NCBI RefSeq assembly: GCF_018531375.1
Contig: NZ_JAHBOH010000002.1
Span: forward strand, 310,001 to 374,000
Length of the DNA stretch: 64,000 nt
From: Cellulomonas fulva
GTDB lineage: Bacteria > Actinomycetota > Actinomycetes > Actinomycetales > Cellulomonadaceae
Reading direction: 5' to 3'
Shown here: piece by piece, positions 22,649-31,393 of the stretch
Layout: each line of letters begins with the position of its first letter
How positions within the stretch are numbered: the first letter of the stretch is position 1
The notes under the pieces: model-generated
What the model saw: the letters and a program-made list of their open reading frames with translations, nothing else
Told to the model about the DNA's origin: nothing
Database searches by the model: none
Translations under genes and position numbers: made by a program

Positions 22649-23818
22649 GTGACCACGACGACCCGCCACTCCGGTGCCCGCGCCGGCCGCGCCCTGCGGC
22701 CGACGGACAAGGCGCTGCCGGAGCACGCGCGGGCCCACAACCGGTCGCTCGTGCTGGGGCACCTGTTCCACACGGGGCCGTCGTCGCGCGCCGATATCGC
22801 GCGGTCCACGGGCCTGACCCGCGTCACGGTGTCCGGCCTGGTGGGGGACCTGCTCGAGGAGGGTCTGGTCGAGGACCTGGGGATCCGCGCGGAGGGCAAG
22901 GTGGGCAAGCCGGCCACGCTCGTCGGGATGCGGACCGAGTCCTTCCAGGTGGTCGCGGTGGACCTGACGGACGACGCGACGATCCACGGTGCCGTGCTCA
23001 CGCTGGTGCGCGACGTCGTCGCACGGCGGGAGGTGCCGCTCGACGGCCGCTCCGGGGACGCGGCGGTGCGGGCGCTCGAGGACCTGTGCCGGGACCTGCT
23101 CGCCGCGGCGACGCGGCCGGTGATCGGCGTCGGCATCGCCTCCCCGGGCGTCATCACCACGGACGGCCACGTCGTCCAGGCACCCAACCGCGGCTGGTAC
23201 GACCTGCCGCTGGCCGCGCGGCTCACCGAGAGCCTGGGCGTGCCGGTGCACGTGGCCAACGACGCCAACACCCGCGCGCTGGGCGAGTTCACCTTCGGCA
23301 CCGCGTCGGGCTCGGGCTCGATGGTGCTGACGGTGGGCGAGGGCGTGGGCGCCGGGCTCGTCGTGGACGGAGCGCTGGTGCTGGGCCGCAACAACGCGGC
23401 CGGCGAGCTCGGCCACGTGACCGTCGTCGACGTCACGACCGCCGGAGAGGTGCCCGCGCCCTGCGCGTGCGGGCGCGCCGGCTGCCTCGAGACCGTGCTG
23501 AGCGTGCCGGCGCTGCGCCGCCGCGTCGCCGGTCTCGCCCCCGAGGAGTCCGACGCCGCCCTGGCGTCGGTCGGACGGCTGCTGGGCATCGCCCTCGCAC
23601 CCGTCGTCAGTGCGCTCGACCTCGCGGAGGTCCTGCTCTCCGGCCCCCCGGAGCTGCTGGACGGCCCACTGCGCGATGCGGCGCTCACCGCCATCCGGAC
23701 CCGGACCATGCCCGTCATCGGGCGTGACCTCTCGGTCCGCATGGGCTCGCTCGACGAGGACGGGGTGCTGTCCGGCGCGGCAGTCCTGGTCCTGTCAGGG
23801 CAGCTCGGGGTCACGTGA
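22649..23818 (+). CDS. ROK-family transcriptional regulator (NagC/XylR type)
   Basis: 389 residues. Winged-helix DNA-binding domain at about 25-85 (LVLGHLFHTGPSSRADIARS and STGLTRVTVSGLVGDLLEEG), then a ROK sugar-binding domain with GVGIASPGVI, NDANTRALGEF, the glycine turn GEGVGAGLV, and the ROK zinc-type motif CACGRAGCLE near residue 270. It heads an amino-sugar import and catabolism gene set on the same strand, so it is probably the local repressor responding to an amino sugar or its phosphate. Promoter carries an inverted repeat over the -10. Ligand is inferred from context. Confidence 0.88.
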   Translation: MTTTTRHSGARAGRALRPTDKALPEHARAHNRSLVLGHLFHTGPSSRADIARSTGLTRVTVSGLVGDLLEEGLVEDLGIRAEGKVGKPATLVGMRTESFQVVAVDLTDDATIHGAVLTLVRDVVARREVPLDGRSGDAAVRALEDLCRDLLAAATRPVIGVGIASPGVITTDGHVVQAPNRGWYDLPLAARLTESLGVPVHVANDANTRALGEFTFGTASGSGSMVLTVGEGVGAGLVVDGALVLGRNNAAGELGHVTVVDVTTAGEVPAPCACGRAGCLETVLSVPALRRRVAGLAPEESDAALASVGRLLGIALAPVVSALDLAEVLLSGPPELLDGPLRDAALTAIRTRTMPVIGRDLSVRMGSLDEDGVLSGAAVLVLSGQLGVT

Positions 23819-23906
23819 CGACCCCGAGCCGCCCCCTTGCAGGTCGAAGCACCATCCCGGCGACCGCCGCCCCGGCGTTCGCCTCGCTCACGGGAGGAAC
23901 CCCAAC

Positions 23907-25241
23907 GTGAAGATGCTACGGTTCGCCGCTCTCGGCGTGGCGGCGACGCTCGCACTGACCGCGTGCAGCTCCGGCGACGACGACCCCACCGACCCGGCCA
24001 CCAACGGCGGTGGCGAGACGACGGCCGCCCCCGAGGCCGCCGACATCACCCTCTGGCTGGCCGGTGGTGACACCAACGACGACCTCCGCCAGTACCTCAA
24101 GGACACGTTCGCCGCGGAGAACCCGGGCTCGACGCTGACCATCGAGGAGGTCGCCTGGGGCGACCTGGTGCCCAAGCTCACGACCGCGCTGCCCGACGAG
24201 GCGAACACCCCCGACGTCGTCGAGATCGGCAACACGCAGGCCCCGACGTTCTCGACGGTGGGCGCCTTCCGTGACCTGACGCCCATGTACGACGAGCTGG
24301 GCGGCGACAAGCTGCTCCCGTCGTTCGTCGAGGCGGGCGACTACGACGGCAAGCACTACGCGCTGCCGTACTACTTCGGCTCGCGCTACATGTTCTTCCG
24401 CAAGGACATCTGGACGGACGCCGGCCTCGAGGTGCCCAAGACGCTCTCGGAGTTCTCGGAGGCCGTGAAGTCGCTGAAGACGGACAAGCTGTCGGGCTTC
24501 GCCATGGGTGGCCAGGACTGGCGCAACGGCATCTCGTGGGTCTTCGCCAACGGCGGCGAGCTCGCCACGGTCGACGGCACCACCTGGACCTCCACGCTCT
24601 CCGACCCCAACACGATCAAGGGCCTCGAGCAGTGGCAGGACGTGTACGAGGGTGCGTCCAACCTGCCCTCGACCGAGCGTGACGTCGCGTACTGGGACTT
24701 CCTGAACGACGACCCGGACGCGCCGGCCGCCGCGACGATCATGGCGCCGGGCTGGGCCCGTTGGTCCATCGGTGACATGACGAAGAACGACGAGGGCGAC
24801 GAGGTGCGCGACGGCATGGCCGACGACACCAAGTTCGACATCTTCGCCCTGCCGGGCGTGGACGGCGGCGTCGCGCCGGTGTTCGCCGGTGGTTCGAACA
24901 TCGCGGTGTCCGCGAAGTCGCAGCACCCGGAGCTGGCCGAGAACCTGATGCGGATCATCTTCTCGCAGGAGTACCAGGAGATGCTGGGCGGTGCGGGCCT
25001 GGGCCCGGGCAACTCCGACTACGTGTCCTCGCTCGGTGACGACAAGTTCGCCACCACGATGATCGAGACCGCGCAGGCCTCCAAGCTCACCCCGGCGGCG
25101 CCGGGCTGGGCCGCCATCGAGGGCGCGTTCGTCTACGAGGAGCTGTTCCAGAAGATCGCCGACGGCGGCGACGTCACGGAGCTGGCGAAGGAGTACGACG
25201 CCAAGCTGACGCCGATGCTCAACGGCGGCGCCGCGGGCTGA
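23907..25241 (+). CDS. ABC sugar-binding lipoprotein (carbohydrate SBP)
   Basis: Captures a sugar outside the membrane for the two permeases that follow. 444 residues. Lipoprotein signal with lipobox LTAC (Cys near residue 20), then an acidic Gly/Thr spacer and a family-1 extracellular binding fold: DITLWLAGGDTNDDLRQYL, the DVVEIGNTQAPTFS segment, YFGSRYMFFRKDIW and a C-terminal AEKxAxE-like region. GTG is chosen because GGAGG lies 9 nt upstream. Likely ligand is GlcNAc, chitobiose or another amino sugar, because a ROK kinase and NagB lie downstream; this is inference. Confidence 0.9.
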   Translation: MKMLRFAALGVAATLALTACSSGDDDPTDPATNGGGETTAAPEAADITLWLAGGDTNDDLRQYLKDTFAAENPGSTLTIEEVAWGDLVPKLTTALPDEANTPDVVEIGNTQAPTFSTVGAFRDLTPMYDELGGDKLLPSFVEAGDYDGKHYALPYYFGSRYMFFRKDIWTDAGLEVPKTLSEFSEAVKSLKTDKLSGFAMGGQDWRNGISWVFANGGELATVDGTTWTSTLSDPNTIKGLEQWQDVYEGASNLPSTERDVAYWDFLNDDPDAPAAATIMAPGWARWSIGDMTKNDEGDEVRDGMADDTKFDIFALPGVDGGVAPVFAGGSNIAVSAKSQHPELAENLMRIIFSQEYQEMLGGAGLGPGNSDYVSSLGDDKFATTMIETAQASKLTPAAPGWAAIEGAFVYEELFQKIADGGDVTELAKEYDAKLTPMLNGGAAG

Positions 25242-25251
25242 GCCCGCCCCG

Positions 25252-25279
25252 GGTGGGCCGGGCCACGGCCCGGCCCACC
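25252..25279 (+). terminator. Intercistronic hairpin 1 after the SBP gene
   Basis: 12-13-bp GC stem (GGTGGGCCGGGCC/GGCCCGGCCCACC) with a tiny loop, 10 nt after the SBP stop. A smaller hairpin (GCGGGC-TGA-GCCCGC, 25233-25247) encloses the stop codon itself. Position fits partial termination or mRNA-end protection that raises SBP over permease. Confidence 0.75.
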
Positions 25280-25295
25280 TGATGCACAGACCCGA

Positions 25296-25334
25296 TCGTC
25301 CGCGGGGCGCGACCCCCCCGCGCCCCGCGGACGA
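25296..25334 (+). terminator. Intercistronic hairpin 2 after the SBP gene
   Basis: Perfect 16-bp stem (core GTCCGCGGGGCGCG/CGCGCCCCGCGGAC) with a 7-nt C-rich loop, 17 nt after hairpin 1 and 60 nt before the permease ATG. Confidence 0.78.
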
Positions 25335-25393
25335 CGCCACCCGGGGCACCGCCTCGGCACCGATGCCGCGCCGCCCCGGCGCCAGGAGAACCC

Positions 25394-26365
25394 ATGTCCC
25401 AGAACGCTGCCCTCGGCGTGCCCGCCGGTGCGCCGGCCGCACGCCGGCCAGGCACCGCGCCCGCGCCGGTCGTCCGTCGGCGCCGGACCCCGGCCAGCCC
25501 GTACGTGCTGCTGGTCCCCGCGGTCGTCGCCCTCCTCCTCGGGCTCGGCTACCCCGTCTACTGGCAGATCGTCACCTCGCTGCAGGAGTACGGTCTGGCT
25601 CAGCAGTTCGGCCAGCCGCCCACGTTCATCGGGCTCGACAACTTCGCCCGCATCTTCTCCGAGGACGCGTTGTGGGCCGTCGTGGCCCGCTCCGTCGCCT
25701 TCTGCCTGGTCAACGCCGGCCTGACGGTGCTCATCGGACTCGGCTTCGCTCTCCTGATGCGGGCGGTCGGCACGACCATCCGCATCGTCCTGCAGGTCTC
25801 GCTCCTGCTGGCGTGGGCCATGCCCATGGTCGCCGCGGTCACGGTCTTCAAGTGGCTGTTCGACTACCGCACGGGTGTCGTGAACTGGTTCCTGGTGCAG
25901 GTCGGCTTCGCCGGCATGGACGGGTTCTCGTGGCTCTCGCAGCCGCTGACCTTCTTCCTGGTCGCGACGCTGGTCATCGTGTGGATGTCCGTGCCGTTCG
26001 TGGCGCTGTCCCTCTACGCCGGGCTCACGTCCGTGCCCGAGGAGGTGCTCGAGGCGTCGCGCATCGACGGCGCCAGCGGCGCCCAGCAGCTCTGGCACAT
26101 CCTGCTGCCCATGGTCCGGCCCGTGCTCTCGATCGTGCTCCTGCTGCAGATCATCTGGGACCTGCGGGTCTTCGCCCAGATCCGGCTGCTGCAGGACGCC
26201 GGTGCCCCCGTCTCCGAGACCAACCTCCTGGGCAACTTCATCTACGAGCTCGGGATCAGCCGCCAGGACTTCGGCGGCGCCGCTGCCGTTTCGATCTTCG
26301 TCCTGCTGCTCACGATCGTGCTGAGCTGGCCGTACGTCCGCAGCCTTCTGAAGGAGGACGCATGA
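25394..26365 (+). CDS. ABC sugar permease (MalF-like)
   Basis: Inner-membrane subunit of the importer. 323 residues, six membrane segments, with the first at about 38-60. The EAA loop that docks the ATPase is EASRIDGASGAQQLWHILLP near residue 225. AGGAG lies 6 nt upstream of the ATG. The stop overlaps the next permease ATG by 4 nt. There is no ATP-binding gene in the cluster; in many actinobacteria one shared MsiK-type ATPase serves several sugar importers, which is the likely explanation. Confidence 0.93.
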   Translation: MSQNAALGVPAGAPAARRPGTAPAPVVRRRRTPASPYVLLVPAVVALLLGLGYPVYWQIVTSLQEYGLAQQFGQPPTFIGLDNFARIFSEDALWAVVARSVAFCLVNAGLTVLIGLGFALLMRAVGTTIRIVLQVSLLLAWAMPMVAAVTVFKWLFDYRTGVVNWFLVQVGFAGMDGFSWLSQPLTFFLVATLVIVWMSVPFVALSLYAGLTSVPEEVLEASRIDGASGAQQLWHILLPMVRPVLSIVLLLQIIWDLRVFAQIRLLQDAGAPVSETNLLGNFIYELGISRQDFGGAAAVSIFVLLLTIVLSWPYVRSLLKEDA

Positions 26366-27276
26366 GCGCCATCGCACCGCCCGCCACGGCGCCGGTCACC
26401 ACGCGCCAGGCGGCCCGCAAGCAGCACGCCCCGGGCGCGCGCCGCAGGCTCGTCGGGAAGATCCTGGTGAGCGCCCTCGGGATCGTCGCCGCCGTCGTCT
26501 GGGTGTTCCCGGTCTACTGGATGGTCCTGTCGGCGTTCACGCCCGCGGCCTACCTGCGGCGCTCGACGCCGGAGTTCCTGCCGATGCACGCCACCTGGTC
26601 GAACTTCAGTCGCGTGATGACGGGGGACAGCTTCCTGTCGGCGCTGCGGATGAGCCTCGCGATCACGCTGCTGACGCTCGTCGTGGTGCTCGCGTTCGCC
26701 TTCCTCGCGGCGCTCGCGATCAGCCGCTGGCGGTTCCGGGGGCGCAAGTCGTTCATCCTGGCCGTGCTGTTCATCCAGATGCTGCCGGCCGAGGGCCTGT
26801 TCATCGCGCAGTACAAGATGCTGTCGAGCGCGAACCTCCTGAACTCGGTGATCGGCGTCTCGGTGCTGTACGTCGCGGCGATCATCCCGTTCACGGTGTG
26901 GATGCTGCGCGGGTTCGTCGCGGGCGTGCCCGCCGAGCTCGAGGAGGCCGCGATGGTGGACGGTCTGTCCCGGACCCAGGCGTTCCTGCGGATCACGTTC
27001 CCGCTGCTCGCACCCGGCCTGGTCGCCTCTGGCGTGTACGCCTTCCTGCAGGCGTGGAACGAGTTCACGGTCGCGCTCGTGGCGCTGCCCTCCGAGACGT
27101 CGCAGACGCTCCCGATCTGGCTGCGCAGCTTCCTGGCCGCGTCCGCCAACCGCGGAGTCGACTGGGGCCAGGTCATGGCCGCCTCCACGCTCATCGCGAT
27201 CCCCGTGATCGTGTTCTTCCTGTTCGTGCAGGGCCGGATGACCTCCGGCCTGGTCTCCGGCGCGGTCAAGGGCTGA
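26362..27276 (+). CDS. ABC sugar permease (MalG-like)
   Basis: 304 residues, six membrane segments after a basic N-terminus. The EAA loop is EEAAMVDGLSRTQAFLRITF near residue 195. Begins at ATG with GGAGG upstream and overlaps the previous stop (ATGA), so the two permeases are made in equal amounts. The C-terminus (QGRMTSGLVSGAVKG) is the usual end of MalG/LacG proteins. Confidence 0.94.
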   Translation: MSAIAPPATAPVTTRQAARKQHAPGARRRLVGKILVSALGIVAAVVWVFPVYWMVLSAFTPAAYLRRSTPEFLPMHATWSNFSRVMTGDSFLSALRMSLAITLLTLVVVLAFAFLAALAISRWRFRGRKSFILAVLFIQMLPAEGLFIAQYKMLSSANLLNSVIGVSVLYVAAIIPFTVWMLRGFVAGVPAELEEAAMVDGLSRTQAFLRITFPLLAPGLVASGVYAFLQAWNEFTVALVALPSETSQTLPIWLRSFLAASANRGVDWGQVMAASTLIAIPVIVFFLFVQGRMTSGLVSGAVKG

Positions 27277-27289
27277 GGCGCGAGCGGAC

Positions 27290-28255
27290 ATGCAGACCAG
27301 CACAACGGCGGACCTCTCCGCCGGCTACACCGTGGGCGTGGACGTCGGCGGCACCAAGACCGCGACGATCCTGCTCGACGCGGCGGGCCACGTCGTCGCC
27401 CACGACCGCACCCCCACCCGCAAGGGGGCCACGTCCGTCGCGGCCGACGCCGCGCAGGCGGTCGACCGCGTCCTGGCGGAGGCGGGCGTCCCGCGTGCCG
27501 CGCTCGCGGGCGTCGGGATCGGGGTGCCGGGTGTCGTGGACCCCGGCCCCGGCTCGGTCGCGAACGCGGTGAACCTCGGGATCGGGGGCCGGGTGCCGCT
27601 CGCGGACCTGGTCGCCGAGCGGCTGGGCGACGGCGTCGCGGTACGCCTCGAGAACGACCTCAACGCGGCGGTGCTGGGTGCGGCCCACCACCTCGCGGAG
27701 TCGGGGGAGGGCCCGGTCGACGACCTCGCGTTCGTCGCGCTCGGCACCGGCCTGGCGGCGGGGATCATGCTCGACGGGCGGCTGCGGCGCGGGCCGCACC
27801 AGGCGGCCGGCGAGATCGGCCACCTGCAGTACGTGCCCGACGGCCTGCCCTGCAAGTGCGGGCAGGCCGGCTGCCTCGAGCGCTACGCCTCCGGGTCGGC
27901 GATCGACGCGCTCTGGCCCTCGCGAACCGGCCGGCCCGCCCCCGTGGAGCTCTTCGAGGCCGCGGCCGCGGGAGACGGCGTCGCGCGGCGGGTTCGGGAC
28001 GAGTTCGTCGCCGCCGTGGCCGCCGCGGTGCGCGTGCTCGTGCTGACGTGCGACGTGGGTCGCATCGTGATCGGCGGCGGGGTGAGCCAGCTCGGCGAGC
28101 CGCTGCTGCGCGCGCTCGTCGCCGAGCTGGACCGGCGCGCCGCGTCGTCGCCGTTCCTGCGGGCCGCGGACCTGCCGGGCCGCGTGCGCCTGGCGCCGGT
28201 CGGCGTGCCCGTCGGCGCGGTCGGCGCGGCGCTCGTCGGACGAGGAGGGATCTGA
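27290..28255 (+). CDS. ROK-family sugar kinase (GlcNAc/glucose kinase)
   Basis: Phosphorylates the imported sugar at C6 with ATP. 321 residues. The phosphate motif DVGGTKT is at about residue 18, the catalytic Asp lies in LENDLNAA near 122, GTGLAAGIMLDG follows, and the ROK zinc motif is CKCGQAGCLE near 187. Glucokinase, GlcNAc kinase and related enzymes share these motifs; nagB directly downstream makes an amino sugar the more likely substrate. Upstream ribosome site is weak (GCGAGCGG). Gap to the permease stop is 13 nt; overlap with nagB is 1 nt (TGATG). Confidence 0.88.
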   Translation: MQTSTTADLSAGYTVGVDVGGTKTATILLDAAGHVVAHDRTPTRKGATSVAADAAQAVDRVLAEAGVPRAALAGVGIGVPGVVDPGPGSVANAVNLGIGGRVPLADLVAERLGDGVAVRLENDLNAAVLGAAHHLAESGEGPVDDLAFVALGTGLAAGIMLDGRLRRGPHQAAGEIGHLQYVPDGLPCKCGQAGCLERYASGSAIDALWPSRTGRPAPVELFEAAAAGDGVARRVRDEFVAAVAAAVRVLVLTCDVGRIVIGGGVSQLGEPLLRALVAELDRRAASSPFLRAADLPGRVRLAPVGVPVGAVGAALVGRGGI

Positions 28256-29037
28256 TGGAGGTCGTCATCGCCCCGGGGCCGGAGACGGCCCGGATCGCGG
28301 CGGACGCGATCGAGAAGCTGCTGCGGGCGCGCCCGCAGGCCGTGCTGGGTCTGGCGACCGGCTCGAGCCCGCTCGCGGTGTACGACGAGCTCGCGCGGCG
28401 GCACGACGAGGACGGCCTGTCCTTCGCGCACGCGCGCGCGTTCATGCTCGACGAGTACGTCGGCCTGCCCGCCGAGCACCCCGAGCGCTACCGCAACGTC
28501 ATCGAGAAGGAGATCGCGTCCCGCGTCGACCTGGCACCCGGCGCGGTGCAGGGTCCGGACGGCCTCGCCGACGACCTGGTGGCGGCGTGCGCGGCGTACG
28601 AGCGGGCGATCCTCGACGCGGGCGGGGTGGACCTCCAGATCCTGGGGATCGGCACGGACGGGCACATCGCGTTCAACGAGCCCGGGTCCTCGCTCGCCTC
28701 GCGCACGCGGATCAAGACGCTGACCCGGCAGACCCGCGAGGACAACGCGCGGTTCTTCGACGACGACGTGGCGCAGGTGCCCACGCACTGCCTGACCCAG
28801 GGCCTCGCGACGATCATGTCCGCGCGCCACCTGGTGCTGCTCGCGCAGGGCCGGGGCAAGGCGGAGGCGGTGCACCAGCTGGTCGAGGGCCCGGTGTCCG
28901 CGATGTGGCCGGCGACGGTCCTGCAGCACCACCCGCACGTCACCGTCCTGGTCGACGACGGCGCGGCGAGCCGCCTGCAGCTCGCGGACTACTACCGCGA
29001 GACGTACGCCGCGAAGCCGGGCTGGCAGGGGCTGTGA
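28255..29037 (+). CDS. nagB: Glucosamine-6-phosphate deaminase
   Basis: Converts glucosamine-6-P to fructose-6-P and ammonia, sending amino sugar into glycolysis. 260 residues, full length. Visible motifs: ATGSSPLAVYDEL (phosphate binding), MLDEYVGL with the catalytic Asp near 65, and GIGTDGHIAFNEPGSS with the Asp/His pair near 135. GAGGAGGG precedes the ATG. Last gene of the operon, followed by a hairpin. No deacetylase gene (nagA) is present nearby, so GlcNAc-6-P would need NagA encoded elsewhere. Confidence 0.97.
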   Translation: MEVVIAPGPETARIAADAIEKLLRARPQAVLGLATGSSPLAVYDELARRHDEDGLSFAHARAFMLDEYVGLPAEHPERYRNVIEKEIASRVDLAPGAVQGPDGLADDLVAACAAYERAILDAGGVDLQILGIGTDGHIAFNEPGSSLASRTRIKTLTRQTREDNARFFDDDVAQVPTHCLTQGLATIMSARHLVLLAQGRGKAEAVHQLVEGPVSAMWPATVLQHHPHVTVLVDDGAASRLQLADYYRETYAAKPGWQGL

Positions 29038-29068
29038 CGCGTGCGCCGGGCCGGGCGGGAGCGGCCGA

Positions 29069-29094
29069 CGCGCCTCCTGCGTGTCGGAGGCGCG
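29069..29094 (+). terminator. Terminator hairpin of the nag operon
   Basis: 9-bp stem CGCGCCTCC/GGAGGCGCG with an 8-nt loop, about 30 nt after the nagB stop and immediately before the next promoter. Confidence 0.7.
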
Positions 29095-29097
29095 ACG

Positions 29098-29103
29098 TAG
29101 ACT
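29098..29103 (+). promoter_or_regulatory. -10 hexamer TAGACT, leaderless start
   Basis: TAGACT, 7-nt spacer, then ATG of the DUF3039 gene. Confidence 0.6.
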
Positions 29104-29110
29104 TCCCGGC

Positions 29111-29497
29111 ATGAGCGAACCGCAGTTCCCCGCCGCACCCGACGAGCCGTTCGGCCCGGACCAGGGCACGGGGACCAGCGTCCTCGAGCGCACGGAGACC
29201 ACCGAGCAGGTCGAGCCGGGGGACCACGAGCGCTTCGCGCACTACGTGCGCAAGGAGAAGATCACCGAGTCCGCGTTCACCGGCAAGCCCGTGGTCGCGC
29301 TGTGCGGCAAGGTCTGGGTGCCGGGCCGGGACCCGAACAAGTTCCCCGTGTGCCCCACGTGCAAGGAGATCTACGAGGGCCTGCGCCCGCCGCAGGACGA
29401 CGGTGACGGCTCGGGCGGTGGTAGCGGTGGTTCCGGCGGTTCCGGTTCCGGCGGCGGCCGCCGCTGGGGCTTCGGCCGCGGCTCGTCGGCTCGTTGA
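29111..29497 (+). CDS. DUF3039 family protein
   Basis: 128 residues; actinobacterial family of unknown function. The conserved core is about residues 38-90: ERFAHYVRKEKI, then PVVALCGKVWVPGRDPNKFP and VCPTCKEIYEGL. The spacing Cys-x18-Cys-x2-Cys looks like a metal-binding or knuckle element. The C-terminal 30 residues are Gly/Ser-rich. Its stop overlaps the TTG of the helicase gene (TTGA), and the two families are commonly neighbours, so they may act together. Confidence 0.88.
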   Translation: MSEPQFPAAPDEPFGPDQGTGTSVLERTETTEQVEPGDHERFAHYVRKEKITESAFTGKPVVALCGKVWVPGRDPNKFPVCPTCKEIYEGLRPPQDDGDGSGGGSGGSGGSGSGGGRRWGFGRGSSAR

Positions 29498-31302
29498 GCG
29501 CCTGGCAGGAGCCCTCCACCACCCACGCGTCCACGTCGGCGGCGTCGCACCTCCCGCCGGCGTTCCCGTCGCGTGCGCCGTGGGGGACGGCCGGCAAGCT
29601 GCGCGCGTGGCAGGCGGAGGCGCTCGAGGCGTACCGGGCGCGCTCGCCGCGGGACTTCCTCGCGGTGGCGACCCCCGGGGCCGGCAAGACGACGTTCGCG
29701 CTGCGCATCGCCACGGAGCTCCTCGAGGCGCGCGTGGTGCGCCGGGTGACCGTGGTCGCACCCACCGAGCACCTCAAGCGGCAGTGGGCGGACGCGGCGG
29801 CGCGGGTCGGGATCCGGCTCGACCCGAACTTCTCGAACGCGCAGGGCCGGCACGGGCACGGGTTCGACGGCGTCGCCGTGACGTACGCGCAGGTCGCCAA
29901 CAAGCCCGCGCTGCACGCCGCGCGCACGACGGCCGCACCGACGCTCGTGATCCTCGACGAGGTGCACCACGGCGGTGACGCGCTGTCCTGGGGCGACGGC
30001 GTCCGGGAGGCGTTCGAGGGCGCTGCGCGCCGGCTCGCGCTGACGGGCACCCCGTTCCGGTCGGACACGGCCGCGATCCCGTTCGTCACCTACGAGCGCG
30101 ACGCCGAGGGCATCCGGCGCTCGGCGGCGGACTACACCTACGGCTACGGCGACGCCCTGCGCGACCACGTGGTGCGTCCGGTGATCTTCCTGTCCTACAG
30201 CGGCGACATGCGGTGGCGGACCCGGTCGGGCGACGAGGTCAGCGCGCGCCTGGGCGAGGCGATGACCAAGGACATGACGGCGCAGGCGTGGCGCACCGCG
30301 CTGGACCCCGGCGGCGAGTGGATCCCCTCGGTGCTCCAGGCGGCCGACCGCCGGCTCACCGAGGTGCGGCGCACGGTCCCGGACGCCGGCGCCATGATCA
30401 TCGCCACCGACCAGACCGACGCGCGCGCGTACGCGGGGCACCTGGCCCGCATCACGGGGAGCTCGCCCACGGTCGTGCTGTCCGACGAGGAGGGCGCGAG
30501 CGACAAGATCGACGAGTTCTCCGCGGGGGACTCGCGCTGGCTCGTCGCGGTGCGGATGGTCTCCGAGGGCGTGGACGTGCCGCGCCTCGCTGTGGGGGTG
30601 TACGCGACGAGCACGGCGACGCCGCTGTTCTTCGCCCAGGCCGTCGGGCGGTTCGTCCGGGCGCGGCGGCGCGGTGAGACGGCCTCGGTGTTCCTGCCCT
30701 CGGTCCCGCAGCTGCTCGCGCTGGCGAACGGCCTCGAGCTCGAGCGCGACCACGCGCTCGACCGGCCGCGTACCGCCGAGGAGGAGGGTGCCGAATACAG
30801 CCCGGAGGACGCGCTCCTCGCGGCCGCGAACAGCGAGCGCAACGGGCCCGACGCGGTCGGTCCCGACGGGCTGCAGGGCACGTTCGAGGCGCTCGAGGCG
30901 CAGGCCTCGTTCGACCGGGTGCTGTTCGACGGCGGCGAGTTCGGCACCGGCGCCGAGGTCGGCTCCGAGGAGGAGCTCGACTTCCTGGGCCTGCCGGGGC
31001 TCCTCGACGCCGACCAGGTCTCGGCGCTGCTGCGGCAGCGGCAGGCCGACCAGCTCAAGGGGCGACGGTCCGTGCGGACCGAGCCGGACCTCGCGGAGAT
31101 GGACCACCGCAAGCAGGCGGAGCTGCGCAAGGAGCTCGCGCAGCTGGTGGGTGCCTGGTCGCGGCGCAGCGGGCAGCCGCACGGCGCGGTGCACACCGAG
31201 CTGCGGCGTCGGTGCGGCGGTCCCGAGGTGGCGCTGGCGGACCCGGGTCAGCTCGAGGCCCGCGTCGCCATGCTCCGCGGCTGGTTCGTGGGCAAGCGCT
31301 AG
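29494..31302 (+). CDS. Superfamily II DEAD/DEAH-type helicase
   Basis: 602 residues. Q-like entry KLRAWQAEALEAY, Walker A ATPGAGKTT near residue 58, Walker B ILDEVHHGG near 154, motif III LTGTPFRS near 185, motif V VSEGVDVPRL and motif VI QAVGRFVRARRRGE near 385. This is the ERCC3/XPB-like group found downstream of DUF3039 in actinobacteria. Substrate (DNA repair or RNA) is not known. Start TTG is inferred from the 4-nt TTGA overlap with the upstream stop and the lack of a better codon before the conserved region. Confidence 0.9.
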   Translation: MSAWQEPSTTHASTSAASHLPPAFPSRAPWGTAGKLRAWQAEALEAYRARSPRDFLAVATPGAGKTTFALRIATELLEARVVRRVTVVAPTEHLKRQWADAAARVGIRLDPNFSNAQGRHGHGFDGVAVTYAQVANKPALHAARTTAAPTLVILDEVHHGGDALSWGDGVREAFEGAARRLALTGTPFRSDTAAIPFVTYERDAEGIRRSAADYTYGYGDALRDHVVRPVIFLSYSGDMRWRTRSGDEVSARLGEAMTKDMTAQAWRTALDPGGEWIPSVLQAADRRLTEVRRTVPDAGAMIIATDQTDARAYAGHLARITGSSPTVVLSDEEGASDKIDEFSAGDSRWLVAVRMVSEGVDVPRLAVGVYATSTATPLFFAQAVGRFVRARRRGETASVFLPSVPQLLALANGLELERDHALDRPRTAEEEGAEYSPEDALLAAANSERNGPDAVGPDGLQGTFEALEAQASFDRVLFDGGEFGTGAEVGSEEELDFLGLPGLLDADQVSALLRQRQADQLKGRRSVRTEPDLAEMDHRKQAELRKELAQLVGAWSRRSGQPHGAVHTELRRRCGGPEVALADPGQLEARVAMLRGWFVGKR

Positions 31303-31393
31303 TACGCCTGAGCCGGATGGGGCGCAAGGCCCGTCTCACGATGTGGACACCCGCCTAGAGCGGACCGGGCGTGAGAACTCGCAGGTCAGGGCC

